A DNA stretch of 64,000 nucleotides from Clostridium folliculivorans. GTDB lineage: Bacteria > Bacillota > Clostridia > Clostridiales > Clostridiaceae. The position numbers and the translations under genes are program-made. Positions 7,386 through 16,663 of this stretch are shown here, piece after piece (position 1 is the stretch's first letter; every line of letters starts with the position of its first letter). Where the stretch lies: contig NZ_BQXY01000014.1 in NCBI RefSeq assembly GCF_024341905.1, forward strand, positions 1 to 64,000, given 5' to 3'. The notes beneath the pieces are model-generated. The model did not search any database. It worked only from the letters and a program-made list of their open reading frames with translations, and was not told the DNA's origin.

Positions 7386-9250
7386 GTGAACACAACAAAA
7401 AAACAGGCGGACACAGAAGAGGGCCAGGAGGACACGGACCTGGCGGTCCTATGATGCAGGGTGGCGAAAAAGCTCGTGATTTCAAGGGAACCATGGCAAA
7501 GCTTATCAAATATTTAAGCGAATTTAAATTATCAATATTGGTTGTTATTATATTTGCTGTAGCTAGTACTATTTTTACTATAGTTGGACCAAAGATACTA
7601 GGAAAAGCAACAACAAAATTATTTGAAGGAATTACTAGTAAAATTAGCGGTAGTGGCAATGGTATAGATTTTAGTTATATAGGTAATATAATTGGATTAC
7701 TTTTAGTTTTGTATATTGTAAGTGCTTTGTTTAGTTATATACAAGGGTGGATAATGTCTGGTGTTACTATGAAGGTAACATATAGACTAAGAAAGGATAT
7801 ATCTGAAAAGATTAACCGTATCCCTCTAAAGTACTTTGATGGAACAAATCATGGGGAAGTTTTATCTCGTGTTACTAATGACGTTGATACAATAAGTCAG
7901 ACCTTAAATCAGAGCTTAACTCAGATAATCACATCTGTAACTAGTGTAATTGGCGTTCTTGCTATGATGTTTAGTATAAACTGGGTGATGACTGTTGTAG
8001 CATTATGTGTAATTCCAGTATCGATGATATTTATAATGATAATTGTTAAGAATTCTCAAAGATATTTTAAAGAACAACAAGACTATTTAGGTCATGTTAA
8101 TGGACATATAGAAGAAATGTATGGTGGACATTTGGTAATGAAGGCTTTTAATGGAGAAGGAAAAAGTGTTGCTAAGTTTCAGGATTTAAATAATACACTT
8201 TACAAATCTGCTTGGAAGTCACAGTTTTTATCTGGTCTTATGATGCCTATTATGGGGTTCGTAGGAAACTTAGGATATGTTGCAATATCTATATTAGGTG
8301 GATATCTTGCTGCTAAAAAGGCAATAACTGTTGGAGATATTCAAGCTTTTATTCAATACGTACGTTCATTTACACAACCAATAACTCAGCTTGCTAATAT
8401 ATCAAATATACTTCAACAAACTGCTGCTTCATCAGAACGTGTATTTGAGTTCTTAGAAGTAGAAGAAGAGATTTCGGAAGTTTCAGACCCAGTTAAGCTT
8501 GAAAAGGTTGATGGAAGAGTTGACTTTAATCATGTTCACTTTGGATATGATCCAAATAAGACTATAATTAATGATTTCTCTGCTTCAGTAAAGTCAGGTC
8601 AAAAGGTAGCTATAGTTGGACCAACTGGTGCTGGTAAGACAACAATGATTAAGCTTCTAATGAGATTCTATGATGTAAATGAAGGCGCTATCATGATTGA
8701 TGGTAACGACATACGAAACTTTACACGTGCAGATCTAAGAGGTATGTTTGGTATGGTATTACAAGATACTTGGCTATATAATACTTCTATAATGGAGAAT
8801 ATAAGATATGGTAGACTTGATGCTACTGACCAAGAAGTTATAGCTGCTGCGAAGGCTGCTCACGTAGATAGCTTTGTTCATACTCTACCAGATGGATATA
8901 ACATGGTCCTTAATGAAGAGGCTTCAAATATATCTCAAGGTCAAAAACAGCTTATAACAATTGCTAGAGCGATACTTGCAGATCCTAGTATATTAATACT
9001 AGATGAAGCTACAAGCTCGGTAGATACTCGTACAGAAGTACAAATACAAAAGGCTATGAACAATCTTATGAAGAACAGAACAAGCTTTATAATAGCTCAC
9101 CGTTTATCAACTATACGTGATGCAGATCTAATACTTGTTATGAATCATGGAGATATTGTTGAGCAAGGTAGTCATGAACAACTTCTTGCAGAAGGTGGAT
9201 TCTATGCTAACCTTTATAACAGCCAATTTGAAAGTACTCAAGTTAGCTAA
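7382..9250 (+). CDS. Heterodimeric ABC exporter, subunit 2 (catalytic ATP site)
   Basis: 622 aa. The N-terminus (residues about 8-26) is Gly/His/Pro-rich (GGHRRGPGGHGPGGPMM) and cytoplasmic. Six membrane helices follow, then the ATPase domain: Walker A GPTGAGKTT, Walker B ILILDEATSSVD with the catalytic Glu, and H-loop IIAHRLST with His. Its own signature is altered (ISQGQKQL instead of SGGQ). It therefore supplies the active Walker residues for one site and a weak signature for the other, complementing subunit 1. The start ATG at 7382 overlaps the stop of subunit 1 and has AAAGGAGG 7 nt upstream. Multidrug or peptide export is likely; the substrate is unknown. Confidence 0.93.
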   Translation: MSEHNKKTGGHRRGPGGHGPGGPMMQGGEKARDFKGTMAKLIKYLSEFKLSILVVIIFAVASTIFTIVGPKILGKATTKLFEGITSKISGSGNGIDFSYIGNIIGLLLVLYIVSALFSYIQGWIMSGVTMKVTYRLRKDISEKINRIPLKYFDGTNHGEVLSRVTNDVDTISQTLNQSLTQIITSVTSVIGVLAMMFSINWVMTVVALCVIPVSMIFIMIIVKNSQRYFKEQQDYLGHVNGHIEEMYGGHLVMKAFNGEGKSVAKFQDLNNTLYKSAWKSQFLSGLMMPIMGFVGNLGYVAISILGGYLAAKKAITVGDIQAFIQYVRSFTQPITQLANISNILQQTAASSERVFEFLEVEEEISEVSDPVKLEKVDGRVDFNHVHFGYDPNKTIINDFSASVKSGQKVAIVGPTGAGKTTMIKLLMRFYDVNEGAIMIDGNDIRNFTRADLRGMFGMVLQDTWLYNTSIMENIRYGRLDATDQEVIAAAKAAHVDSFVHTLPDGYNMVLNEEASNISQGQKQLITIARAILADPSILILDEATSSVDTRTEVQIQKAMNNLMKNRTSFIIAHRLSTIRDADLILVMNHGDIVEQGSHEQLLAEGGFYANLYNSQFESTQVS

Positions 9251-9271
9251 TAGTATATAAATTAGAAGTAA

Positions 9272-9312
9272 GTGCTATTGATAATTGTTTATTATCAGTA
9301 GCATTTTTTTTC
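9272..9312 (+). terminator. Rho-independent terminator of the marR-ABC operon
   Basis: TGCTATTGATAAT / ATTATCAGTAGCA (12 of 13 pairs), then eight T. Confidence 0.9.
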
Positions 9313-9616
9313 TCTATAAACACCTATGAAAGACAGAAATAAAATAAAGTATAATGGAGAAATTTTTTCTTTCGTAGGAAATATAAGATTTTAGTGATAG
9401 ATAGATCTAGTAACTTCAAGTGCTTAGAGTGACTTCTTAGGATATATTGTAAAAGGTAAAGCTTACTCACTATAATGGTCATAAAAGCTACTATATTTTT
9501 TTAGGTGAGATGATATATGTAAATAATATAAGTAGTGAATTATTGACTAAACAATAAATTTGATAAATAATTATAATGGATAATTAAGGGTGATAATGTT
9601 GTAGGGGGACTTAAGT
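9313..9616. other. Intergenic stretch, degenerate repeat remnants only
   Basis: No gene seen. A segment near 9400-9470 (TTGTAAAAGGTAAAGCTTACTCAC) resembles the lead-in of family A elements but lacks the hairpins, so it may be a decayed copy. Confidence 0.4.
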
Positions 9617-10108
9617 ATGGATATAAATATAAGACAAGCTTCTATTGACGATTGTGATGAATTATATAATATAAGACAAATGCCAAAGGTTATGGAGAAT
9701 ATATTATCTTATAAAAATGAACCTAAGGATGGCATAAGAAATAGATTTCTAAACAAGGGAAACGATCTTTGGATTGTATCAGAAGCTGAAAATAGAGTAG
9801 TAGGACTAATTATTTTATCTATGCATAATAATCCAAGAAAAAGGCATGTTGGATATATAACTATTATGGTAAATAGTGATTATCATGGAATGGGAATAGG
9901 ATCTAAGCTCATGTCCACTATTACTGATATAGCTGATAATAATCTTAAATTAAAAAGATTGGAGCTATCTGTTTTTATAGAAAATGAAAGAGCAATAAGA
10001 TTATATAAGAAATTTGGATTTGATATAGAGGGTATAGCTAAGATGTCAGCACTAAGAAATGGTGTTTATAGTGATGAATATCATATGGCAAGAATGTTAA
10101 TGGGTTAG
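9617..10108 (+). CDS. GNAT-family N-acetyltransferase
   Basis: 163 aa, one GNAT domain. N-terminal INIRQASIDDCDELYNIR is the usual first strand-helix. The acetyl-CoA binding loop is YHGMGIGSKLM (around residue 94), preceded by the core strand VGYITIMVNSDY. C-terminal RAIRLYKKFGFDIEGI is the conserved last motif. It transfers an acetyl group from acetyl-CoA to an amine; the RimI/ribosomal or small-molecule substrate cannot be told. AGGGGGAC lies 7 nt before ATG. Single gene with its own terminator. Confidence 0.85.
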   Translation: MDINIRQASIDDCDELYNIRQMPKVMENILSYKNEPKDGIRNRFLNKGNDLWIVSEAENRVVGLIILSMHNNPRKRHVGYITIMVNSDYHGMGIGSKLMSTITDIADNNLKLKRLELSVFIENERAIRLYKKFGFDIEGIAKMSALRNGVYSDEYHMARMLMG

Positions 10109-10176
10109 CTTTAAGTAATTCTAAAGATTAATTAGAAGTTTTACAATAGTATATTAACTTTTACAAGTTTATTTAG

Positions 10177-10208
10177 GCCTAGCTATCGATAAAAGATAGT
10201 AAGGCTTT
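10177..10208 (+). terminator. Rho-independent terminator
   Basis: GCCTAGCTATC / GATAGTAAGGC-type hairpin with a short AT loop, then TTTTG. It follows the acetyltransferase gene. Confidence 0.7.
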
Positions 10209-10230
10209 TGTTTTATTTAAAGGCTATGTT

Positions 10231-10292
10231 TAAGAATATTGTTAAAATTGATTAACCAATCAATTTCAACACGGTGCTTTAACAGCGCCTAT
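10231..10292 (+). repeat. Repeat family B, copy B1
   Basis: Positions 10250-10285 (36 bp) are identical to 19741-19776 near the M50 protease gene. Key blocks are GATTAACCAATCAATTTC and ACGGTGCTTTAACAG. The 36-bp identity between two intergenic sites 9.5 kb apart shows a recently spread or constrained element. The rest of this gap, up to the sigma gene, is plain AT-rich DNA. Confidence 0.75.
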
Positions 10293-10453
10293 TTAAAATA
10301 CAAAAGGTAAATATAATAAAAGTAAAATTCTTTAACATTAATTTATATTAATCTTTATAGAAACTAAAAATTATTTATAAATTTATGTAATTTAGTTTAA
10401 AAAGCTACGTTTTATTAAGTGAAGATCTTCAAAATTAGTTTACGGAGGATGCT

Positions 10454-11017
10454 ATGAACTTTGAAACTGCAGATTATATAGCTGAAATTAAGCAAAAGAA
10501 CGAAAAAGCCATGGAATTTGTTATAAGTAAGTATAGCAAGTTATTATATAAAGTGGTTTATACTGTCTTAGGACAATTCAAAGATGAAGGATGTATAGAG
10601 GAATGCTTAAGTGATATATTTTTATCCATATGGAACAACTGTGATAAGTTCATGGGGGATAAGGATAAGTTTAAAAGTTGGATTTGTGCTATTGCAAAAT
10701 ACAAGGCTATTGATTATAGCAGAAAGAGACTAAGAACTGTTCAGACAGGTAATATAGAAGAAAACTTTATAGCCAGCAATGAAAGTGTGGAAGAAGAATA
10801 TCTAATGAAAGAGTATAAGGATAAACTTCTTGAACTTATAGAAAAAATGGAGGAGCCATATAGAAGTATATTTATAAAGAAGTATTTTCTAGGTGATTCC
10901 TCAGAAGAAATATCAAAAGATCTAGGACTAACAAGATCCAATATAAACACTCATCTTAGTAGAGGCAGGAAGGTTTTAAAGGAAAAGCTAAAACTTGCAT
11001 TAGGGGAGATGTTATAA
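10454..11017 (+). CDS. ECF-type RNA polymerase sigma factor
   Basis: 187 aa. Region 2 (residues about 25-95) includes EGCIEECLSDIFLSIWNN and KFKSWICAIAKYKAIDYSRK, the core-binding and -10 recognition helices. Region 4 (about 125-180) has YFLGDSSEEISKDLGLTRSNINTHLSRGRKVLKEKL, the -35-binding helix-turn-helix. GGAGG lies 5 nt before ATG. The partner gene starts immediately after the stop codon, the normal layout for a sigma factor and its membrane regulator, so activity is probably controlled by an extracytoplasmic signal. Confidence 0.92.
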   Translation: MNFETADYIAEIKQKNEKAMEFVISKYSKLLYKVVYTVLGQFKDEGCIEECLSDIFLSIWNNCDKFMGDKDKFKSWICAIAKYKAIDYSRKRLRTVQTGNIEENFIASNESVEEEYLMKEYKDKLLELIEKMEEPYRSIFIKKYFLGDSSEEISKDLGLTRSNINTHLSRGRKVLKEKLKLALGEML

Positions 11018-12520
11018 ATGAAGGATATATATGAAGCATTTAATGAAATAGATTTGGATTCGGAACAATATAATTTAATGGATATAAAAGTTCCAAAAGA
11101 CTTGGATAAAACACTTATTAAGAATTTTAGAAAAGATAAATGCAATAAAAGTAGATTTAACTTTAACATAAAAAATACTAGTAAGGTAGCTGTAATAGCA
11201 TTAGTGATTATTAGTGGTATAACAGTGTCAAGTATAGCAAGGGCTAAGGATATAAATCTCATAGGACCTTTTATGGAGTATTTAAATGCTAGATCTACAA
11301 TAGCTAATTCTGAGTATGTAAAGTATGAAAATGATGTTGATTTAGAGGCTAAAGATAAAAATATAATTGTAAGACTAAACTCAGTAGTTTATGATGGAAG
11401 CTATATTTATTTTTCATATAAAGTGAAGGATGGAAACAACAATAATATAGTAGGTAACGAAAGTGACGTTCATATAAGCCAATTAAAAATAAATAATAAT
11501 AACATTGATCTTGATGAAAAACTTCTTAAAGTTCAAGGGATAGAGAAGAAATACGCAGCGTATGATACGGAAATTAGTTATGGAGATCCAAAGGTAGATA
11601 GTCAGATTATTATAACAAGAGTTGATATTAAGTCATGTAAAGTTGATGATAAGGCAAATATAAGTTTTTCTTTAAATAAGGTTAAAGATGTAAGTGGTAA
11701 TTGGGATTTTAAGTTTCAAGTATCTAAAAATCAGTTAGTAGATAAAACTAAGAGATATGAAAGCTTAGGTCAACTAAATGTCAATGACAAAGTAAAGTTT
11801 GATTTAGATGCTATAACCTTCTCACCACTAGGAACAACTATAGAAAATACAATAGTTGCAGATAAATCAAGCTTTCAAAAGTTTATTGATGGAAAGTATA
11901 CAAACCTTGGATTTAGTTATGTCTTAGTTAATGACAAAGGTGAGGAGATTTTTAGTTTAGGAGAAAAGAATATAAGCGAACAAGATAAAGAGAATTTAAT
12001 ATTAAAAAGATATAGCAGATTTACTGCATTTAAGGAAGTTCCTAAATCCCTAACAATAATTCCTAGAGTACAAAAGAGTGAAGATATAAATTGGAACTTT
12101 GATGCCTACAAATATGTTAAGTTAAGCGATATAAAACAGGGTCAATATATAGCACAAGGTAAGGATTGTGGGATAGTTATAAACTCAATAGTTAAGAAAG
12201 ATGACAATACTGTAGTTAATATAAGTTTTAAAGGCTTGGATATAATTAAAAGAAGCAATATATTTGTAACTAGGGATGTGGATAGATATAAAAAGTATTT
12301 TGCTATGGAAGAAGGAAAGTTAAAAGACAAAGAATACCTTGACATTGTAGTAGATTCAAAAGAACATTATTATGGGGGAATTGAAAGAACATATTCTAAA
12401 GAAGGCAATGAATATACCTTTAGTAATATTAGTGATGGAGACTACCTATTGATACCTCAATATGACGATAAATTTAAACTTGATATGAAAAATGCAAAAA
12501 CAATTGATTTTACTAAATAA
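11018..12520 (+). CDS. DUF4179-domain membrane protein, probable anti-sigma partner
   Basis: 500 aa. A cytoplasmic N-terminus of about 50 residues is followed by one membrane helix (VAVIALVIISGITVSSIA, about 56-73) and a large outer domain. This is the shape of DUF4179 proteins, which sit next to ECF sigma factors in Firmicutes. The soluble N-terminus would bind the sigma factor and the outer domain would sense the signal (family-based inference). The ATG abuts the TAA of the sigma gene, so translation is coupled. The signal is unknown. Confidence 0.8.
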   Translation: MKDIYEAFNEIDLDSEQYNLMDIKVPKDLDKTLIKNFRKDKCNKSRFNFNIKNTSKVAVIALVIISGITVSSIARAKDINLIGPFMEYLNARSTIANSEYVKYENDVDLEAKDKNIIVRLNSVVYDGSYIYFSYKVKDGNNNNIVGNESDVHISQLKINNNNIDLDEKLLKVQGIEKKYAAYDTEISYGDPKVDSQIIITRVDIKSCKVDDKANISFSLNKVKDVSGNWDFKFQVSKNQLVDKTKRYESLGQLNVNDKVKFDLDAITFSPLGTTIENTIVADKSSFQKFIDGKYTNLGFSYVLVNDKGEEIFSLGEKNISEQDKENLILKRYSRFTAFKEVPKSLTIIPRVQKSEDINWNFDAYKYVKLSDIKQGQYIAQGKDCGIVINSIVKKDDNTVVNISFKGLDIIKRSNIFVTRDVDRYKKYFAMEEGKLKDKEYLDIVVDSKEHYYGGIERTYSKEGNEYTFSNISDGDYLLIPQYDDKFKLDMKNAKTIDFTK

Positions 12521-12799
12521 TATCTTTGTATAGGGTGCCTAGAAATAAGCTGAGTTTTAGTGAAAGTTAAGGTAAAGGTTCAAAATTATATAGTGACAGA
12601 GTTTTGGTAAGCAGTTAATTTTAACAGAATAAAAATCAGGCCAATAAGCTAAAGATACCATGAATAAATGACATAATAAATTGAGAGAATGTAGGTATTT
12701 CCTTGGAAATAAACAGATTTGCACAGGTTTTGTCAGATTAGGTGTTTATAAATAAATATATTAATGTCAAAAGATTGCTTAGAGAAATTAAATTCAAGG
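12521..12799. other. Intergenic stretch without recognisable content
   Basis: AT-rich DNA between the sigma/DUF4179 operon and the shared terminator. No gene, RNA or repeat seen. Confidence 0.5.
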
Positions 12800-12840
12800 A
12801 AGGCTACTCATTATGAACTAAGGTTCCAATGAGTAGCCTT
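12800..12840. terminator. Bidirectional terminator
   Basis: AAGGCTACTCATT / AATGAGTAGCCTT, 13 bp perfect, between the convergent sigma/DUF4179 and LemA/TPM operons. Confidence 0.85.
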
Positions 12841-12862
12841 AATATTTATGCTACAATAATTT

Positions 12863-13429
12863 TTAGAATTTTACAGACGGTACTTTTTCAGCACCTTCAG
12901 CTGCTTTGAAGTATTGTTTATCCTGATACTTTCCGCCAAAAAACATATTCACAAAGAATTTTCTCTTATAGCTGTTAAAGTCTTTAACAGAGTCATTATA
13001 ATCTTTTCTAGCCACAGCTATTCTATTCTCAGTGCCAGCTAATTCATCTTGAAGCTTTAGATAGTTTTCATTAGCTTTAAGGTTTGGATAGTTTTCAACT
13101 ATTACATTAAGGCCTCTTAGAGCTGTAGTTATTTGTGCATCAGCATTTGCTTTATCTTGTACTGTAGTTGAATTAGCAAGTTTGCTTCTTGCATCAGCTA
13201 AATCTTTAAAGACTTGTTCTTCATGTTTGGTATAACCTTTAACTGTTTCTACAAGATTAGGAATTAAATCATTTCTTCTTTGCAACTGATTATCTATTTG
13301 ACTGAATTTAGAATTAACATTCTCATCCTTTGAAACTAGGTTATTATAAGCACTTACATAAATACCTACACCTATTAATGCGATAAGGATTATCGCGCCT
13401 ATGACAATTAAAAAACTTTTTTTATTCAT
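12863..13429 (-). CDS. lemA: LemA family protein
   Basis: 188 aa. N-terminal membrane helix (about 5-27), then a helical outer domain with family motifs YNNLVSKDENVNSKFSQIDNQLQRRNDLIPNLVETVKGY and the C-terminal YNDSVKDFNSYKRKFF...MFFGGKY. LemA proteins are surface-anchored helical bundles of unknown biochemical role, often encoded beside TPM-domain proteins, as here. GGAGG is 10 nt before ATG. Second gene of a two-gene operon, 30 bp after the TPM gene. Confidence 0.93.
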   Translation of the reverse strand: MNKKSFLIVIGAIILIALIGVGIYVSAYNNLVSKDENVNSKFSQIDNQLQRRNDLIPNLVETVKGYTKHEEQVFKDLADARSKLANSTTVQDKANADAQITTALRGLNVIVENYPNLKANENYLKLQDELAGTENRIAVARKDYNDSVKDFNSYKRKFFVNMFFGGKYQDKQYFKAAEGAEKVPSVKF

Positions 13430-13459
13430 ACAACTTAAACCTCCAAGTATTAATATTTA

Positions 13460-14257
13460 TTACCAGCCGCCAGATGAGCCTCCTCCGCCAGAGTCTCCAC
13501 CACCAAAGCTATCAGAGCCACCAGAACCTCCGCCGAAACCTCCAGAACCACCGTCTCCGAAACCTCCACCATAGTAGAAACCACCGCCTCCACCACGACG
13601 TCCTCTACCTCTAGAAGAAAAAACAATAATTAAGAATATTATCATAACAATTGTCTTAACAATAGGGATAGCTTTATTATAAAATGATTTATTATCGATG
13701 TTATCTGAGTTGTCAGAAATCTTATCAGGAACATCATTTGTGTAATTTGTTACATCAACATTATATTCTTGTCCAATATCTCCTATTATTCTTTTATAGG
13801 TAGTAATGATGCCTTTATCATATTGATTTTCTTTAAAGTATCCAGACATTTCTCTTAAATATGAACCTACTTTTCCATCAGGTAATATACCTTCTAACCC
13901 ATAACCTACCTCTATTCTAAACTTCCTATCGTTTTTTGAGATTAGAATCAGAACACCGTTATTTTTTTCTTTATTTCCAATGCCCCATTTTCTAAATAGA
14001 TTATTTGCATAGTCTTCTATGGAAGAGCCATTTAATGAATCTATAGTTACGACTGCAACCTCTGCTGTAGTCTTATTTCTTATATCATTTGAGGTTGAAA
14101 GTACATAGTTTTTAGTATCATTAGAAAACATCTTTGCATAGTCTTGAAAGAAAATATCTGATGTTGGTTTATTAGGTAAGTCATTAGAGGAAGCGCCTGA
14201 TAATATTGATGATAATAGCAATATTAAGGGCAAAATAAATTTATAATATTTTTTCAT
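13460..14257 (-). CDS. TPM-domain (YgcG/TPM_phosphatase) membrane protein
   Basis: 265 aa. Cleavable signal peptide or N-terminal anchor (1-22), TPM domain (about 38-160) with DYAKMFSNDTKNYVLSTSNDIRNKTTAEVAVVTIDSL and the NNGVLILISKNDRKFRIEVGYGLEGILPD block, a second membrane helix (about 193-215), and a C-terminal tail made almost only of Gly/Ser with Phe/Asp. The glycine-rich tail is typical of the family. Proposed roles include membrane-protein quality control or photosystem repair in plants; the bacterial role is unclear. The start has AGAGGAGA upstream. Operon with lemA. Confidence 0.9.
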   Translation of the reverse strand: MKKYYKFILPLILLLSSILSGASSNDLPNKPTSDIFFQDYAKMFSNDTKNYVLSTSNDIRNKTTAEVAVVTIDSLNGSSIEDYANNLFRKWGIGNKEKNNGVLILISKNDRKFRIEVGYGLEGILPDGKVGSYLREMSGYFKENQYDKGIITTYKRIIGDIGQEYNVDVTNYTNDVPDKISDNSDNIDNKSFYNKAIPIVKTIVMIIFLIIVFSSRGRGRRGGGGGFYYGGGFGDGGSGGFGGGSGGSDSFGGGDSGGGGSSGGW

Positions 14258-14470
14258 AAAGATCTCCTCTTTTATTAAATTATATACCTATATGCAATTA
14301 TTATACTAGAAATACATAAGTTGTACATAATTGGATAAGCATTTATTAAATTAAAATATATAAGCTTTAATAGTGAAGTCACATTTATAGTTTATGTATA
14401 AATGATAAAAGTTATAAAGAAAATATAAAAAAACTCTTTAGTTTATTTAAAAGTTATTAGCAAATAATAG

Positions 14471-14499
14471 TTGACAATAGATAACGATTATTGATATCA
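14471..14499 (+). promoter_or_regulatory. Candidate sigma-A promoter for the desaturase gene
   Basis: TTGACA (14471-14476), 17-bp spacer, TATCAT (14494-14499). A start here would give a roughly 225-nt leader before the desaturase ATG. I found no riboswitch fold in that leader. The other gap sequence from 14258 is plain AT-rich DNA. Confidence 0.45.
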
Positions 14500-14731
14500 T
14501 AGGAACATAAAATACTTTGATTATCAAAATATTATTTGCAATAAGTAGCTACATTACTAGGGTTAAGCTCATTTTAAGTATAATTTATGCTTAATAATTA
14601 AAACTATTTTAAATGTATAAGCCAGAAGCCATTGTGACTTAAAGCTTTATAGATTTGTAAGTGTTTGAGTTTTTGAGGTAAGACTATTAGGATATGCTGC
14701 TTATAAATAATTTCAGAAAGGATGTTATAAG

Positions 14732-15793
14732 ATGAAAGAGTTTCATGATATAGCTTGGTATGTAAAGAGGTTAGCTAAAGAGATGCCGGAAGATATAAGA
14801 AAGCCTGTTCCGCAGAGGTTGTTAGGAGGGCTAGCATATATTGTCGTTATAATAGGTTGTATGATTGCTATGAAGCAAATAAATATGAATATAATAGCTA
14901 GTTTGCTTTTATCAATTGTCTTAGGCTTTAGCTTTTCTGCTATGGGATTCTTGGGGCATGAAATACTACATGGGACTGTAGTGAGAAAACCGTGGTTAAG
15001 AAATTTGCTTGGAGGATTAGCATTTGCTCCATTAAGTGTAAGTCCAAGGCTTTGGATAAAGTGGCATAATATAACTCATCATGCGCATACTCAAGATGTA
15101 GAGAAGGATCCAGATGCATGGATTAGTTTAGAGCAATTGCTAAAGAGCCCTAAGATTGTTAGATGGGTGTATAGATTACCTCTTAATTTTAGAGCGTTTG
15201 TAAGTTTTTTATCTCTAACATTTACTTTTTCAATGCATACAATGAGAATGTTCTTTACTTATATCAGTGAGTTCAAATCAAAGAAGTTAGGGGTATGGCT
15301 GCAAATGTTAGCTCCTTGGGCGGTTTGGATAGGATTGTTAACTTATGTTGGCTTTGATAAATGGATGTTTATGTATTTAATTCCTTTGTTAATAGGAAAC
15401 TTTATTGTAATGGCGTATATATCTACTAATCATAGATTAAATCCATTGGTACCAGTGAACGATCCACTAGCAAATAGTCTTTCTGTGACAGTGCCCAAAT
15501 GGATTGATGTGCTTCATTTTAATTTTTCTTATCATGTAGAACATCATATGTTTCCAGGTATAAATCCTAAATATTATCCTATAGTAAAGGAAAAGATATT
15601 AGAATTTTGGCCGGAGAAATATCTCCAAATGTCACTAGTGAAGGCGCTTGCAACTCTTTGGAAGACTCCGAGAATATATTACAATGAAACAGAATTCTTA
15701 GATCCTAGGAACAAAAATTCTTATAAGTCGTTAGGGAATGGGTTAGATATCAAGAATGTAACTTATAGAAAAGCTAAGTTGAATATAAACTAA
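14732..15793 (+). CDS. Membrane fatty acid desaturase
   Basis: 353 aa. An integral membrane diiron enzyme that inserts a double bond into acyl chains. The three histidine boxes are present: GHEILHG (His76, His80), HNITHH (His112, His116, His117) and HVEHH (His268, His271, His272). Hydrophobic segments lie at about 34-75 and 190-230. The usual reaction needs O2 and an electron donor, which is odd in an anaerobe; an oxygen-scavenging or microaerobic role is possible. AAAGGA precedes ATG. Single gene. Could also act as a hydroxylase or ketolase of the same superfamily. Confidence 0.88.
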   Translation: MKEFHDIAWYVKRLAKEMPEDIRKPVPQRLLGGLAYIVVIIGCMIAMKQINMNIIASLLLSIVLGFSFSAMGFLGHEILHGTVVRKPWLRNLLGGLAFAPLSVSPRLWIKWHNITHHAHTQDVEKDPDAWISLEQLLKSPKIVRWVYRLPLNFRAFVSFLSLTFTFSMHTMRMFFTYISEFKSKKLGVWLQMLAPWAVWIGLLTYVGFDKWMFMYLIPLLIGNFIVMAYISTNHRLNPLVPVNDPLANSLSVTVPKWIDVLHFNFSYHVEHHMFPGINPKYYPIVKEKILEFWPEKYLQMSLVKALATLWKTPRIYYNETEFLDPRNKNSYKSLGNGLDIKNVTYRKAKLNIN

Positions 15794-15802
15794 GATATCT
15801 TT

Positions 15803-15861
15803 TGCTGATTATATAAGCTTTCAACTTAAATTATTAAGTTATACGTGCCATATAATCAGCA
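15803..15861 (+). terminator. Hairpin after the desaturase gene
   Basis: TGCTGATTATAT / ATATAATCAGCA pair perfectly (12 bp) around a 35-nt loop that contains a further AACTTAA/TTAAGTT pairing. No T-run follows, so it may stabilise the mRNA rather than terminate. Confidence 0.5.
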
Positions 15862-15961
15862 CAAACCGTGACTATACAACAAATTAATTTAAGTTTTCGT
15901 AGCATGACTATAAGTATACAATTAGGAATGTTTTATAGCTTTTATTAGTTATATATTTCAT

Positions 15962-16663
15962 TTATTTTAGTTTTTTATATCCACTAAGCGCTAATAGAAG
16001 TTGCGATGGAAGATAAAAAAACCATATTAAGAAATAGATGGTCATACTTAATGAATCTATATTGTAGTATTCAGTTATTAAGGGGTACAGTCCAACATTG
16101 ATATCGCACATGAAAAACAAAGCTATTCCAATGGCTATCGTTGAAGAGCTATGTTTGTAATAAAGCTTACTTCTAAATGTTGAGAATGCAAGTATTAAGC
16201 TGTTTATGAGTAGAGTTCCGTAGAGTAAAGCTAAATAGTATAAATTAGTATCAATATTTTTAGGCTTTATAAAAAATCCTAGCAGAAGAATTGAAAAAGA
16301 TAATAAAAGTAATGTTTTTGTATATATATGATTTAAGGAAATCGCTCTAGCATGCCTTAATATATAAGTGATTTGTACAAATATAAAGACAAAAATTCCA
16401 AGCTCTGGTGATTCTATTATTATAAAGAAAAAATCTGCAATGGTAGTAAGAAATAAAGCTGTTTGAAGTAGTCTTTTATCCATAATATCATAGCAATTAT
16501 CTTCAATAAGCATACTTAAAAAGAAACATAGTAGGATATAGCAATATCTAATTATTGGAGGAAGGGAACTATCAACACTTCCTGTAAGCATATATGATAT
16601 TAAGAAGTATATGTATATAAGTAAATTTATAAATATAATCAATTTAAAATATAAGTTTCTCAA
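15962..16663 (-). CDS. YhhN-like multi-spanning membrane protein
   Basis: 233 aa, about eight membrane helices and very hydrophobic. The spacing of acidic residues inside helices (TIADFFFII, FFMCDINVG) resembles the YhhN/TMEM86 family, whose animal members hydrolyse lysoplasmalogens; plasmalogens are present in clostridia. Assignment by overall shape, not by clear motif. The start is TTG with AGAGG 8-9 nt upstream. Single gene. Confidence 0.45.
   Translation of the reverse strand: MRNLYFKLIIFINLLIYIYFLISYMLTGSVDSSLPPIIRYCYILLCFFLSMLIEDNCYDIMDKRLLQTALFLTTIADFFFIIIESPELGIFVFIFVQITYILRHARAISLNHIYTKTLLLLSFSILLLGFFIKPKNIDTNLYYLALLYGTLLINSLILAFSTFRSKLYYKHSSSTIAIGIALFFMCDINVGLYPLITEYYNIDSLSMTIYFLIWFFYLPSQLLLALSGYKKLK

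Noticed and set aside
14471-14499. Fur box in the desaturase promoter
   Set aside because: GATAACGATTATTGATATC looks Fur-like at first, but as a 7-1-7 palindrome only about four of seven positions pair; kept only as a candidate sigma-A promoter.
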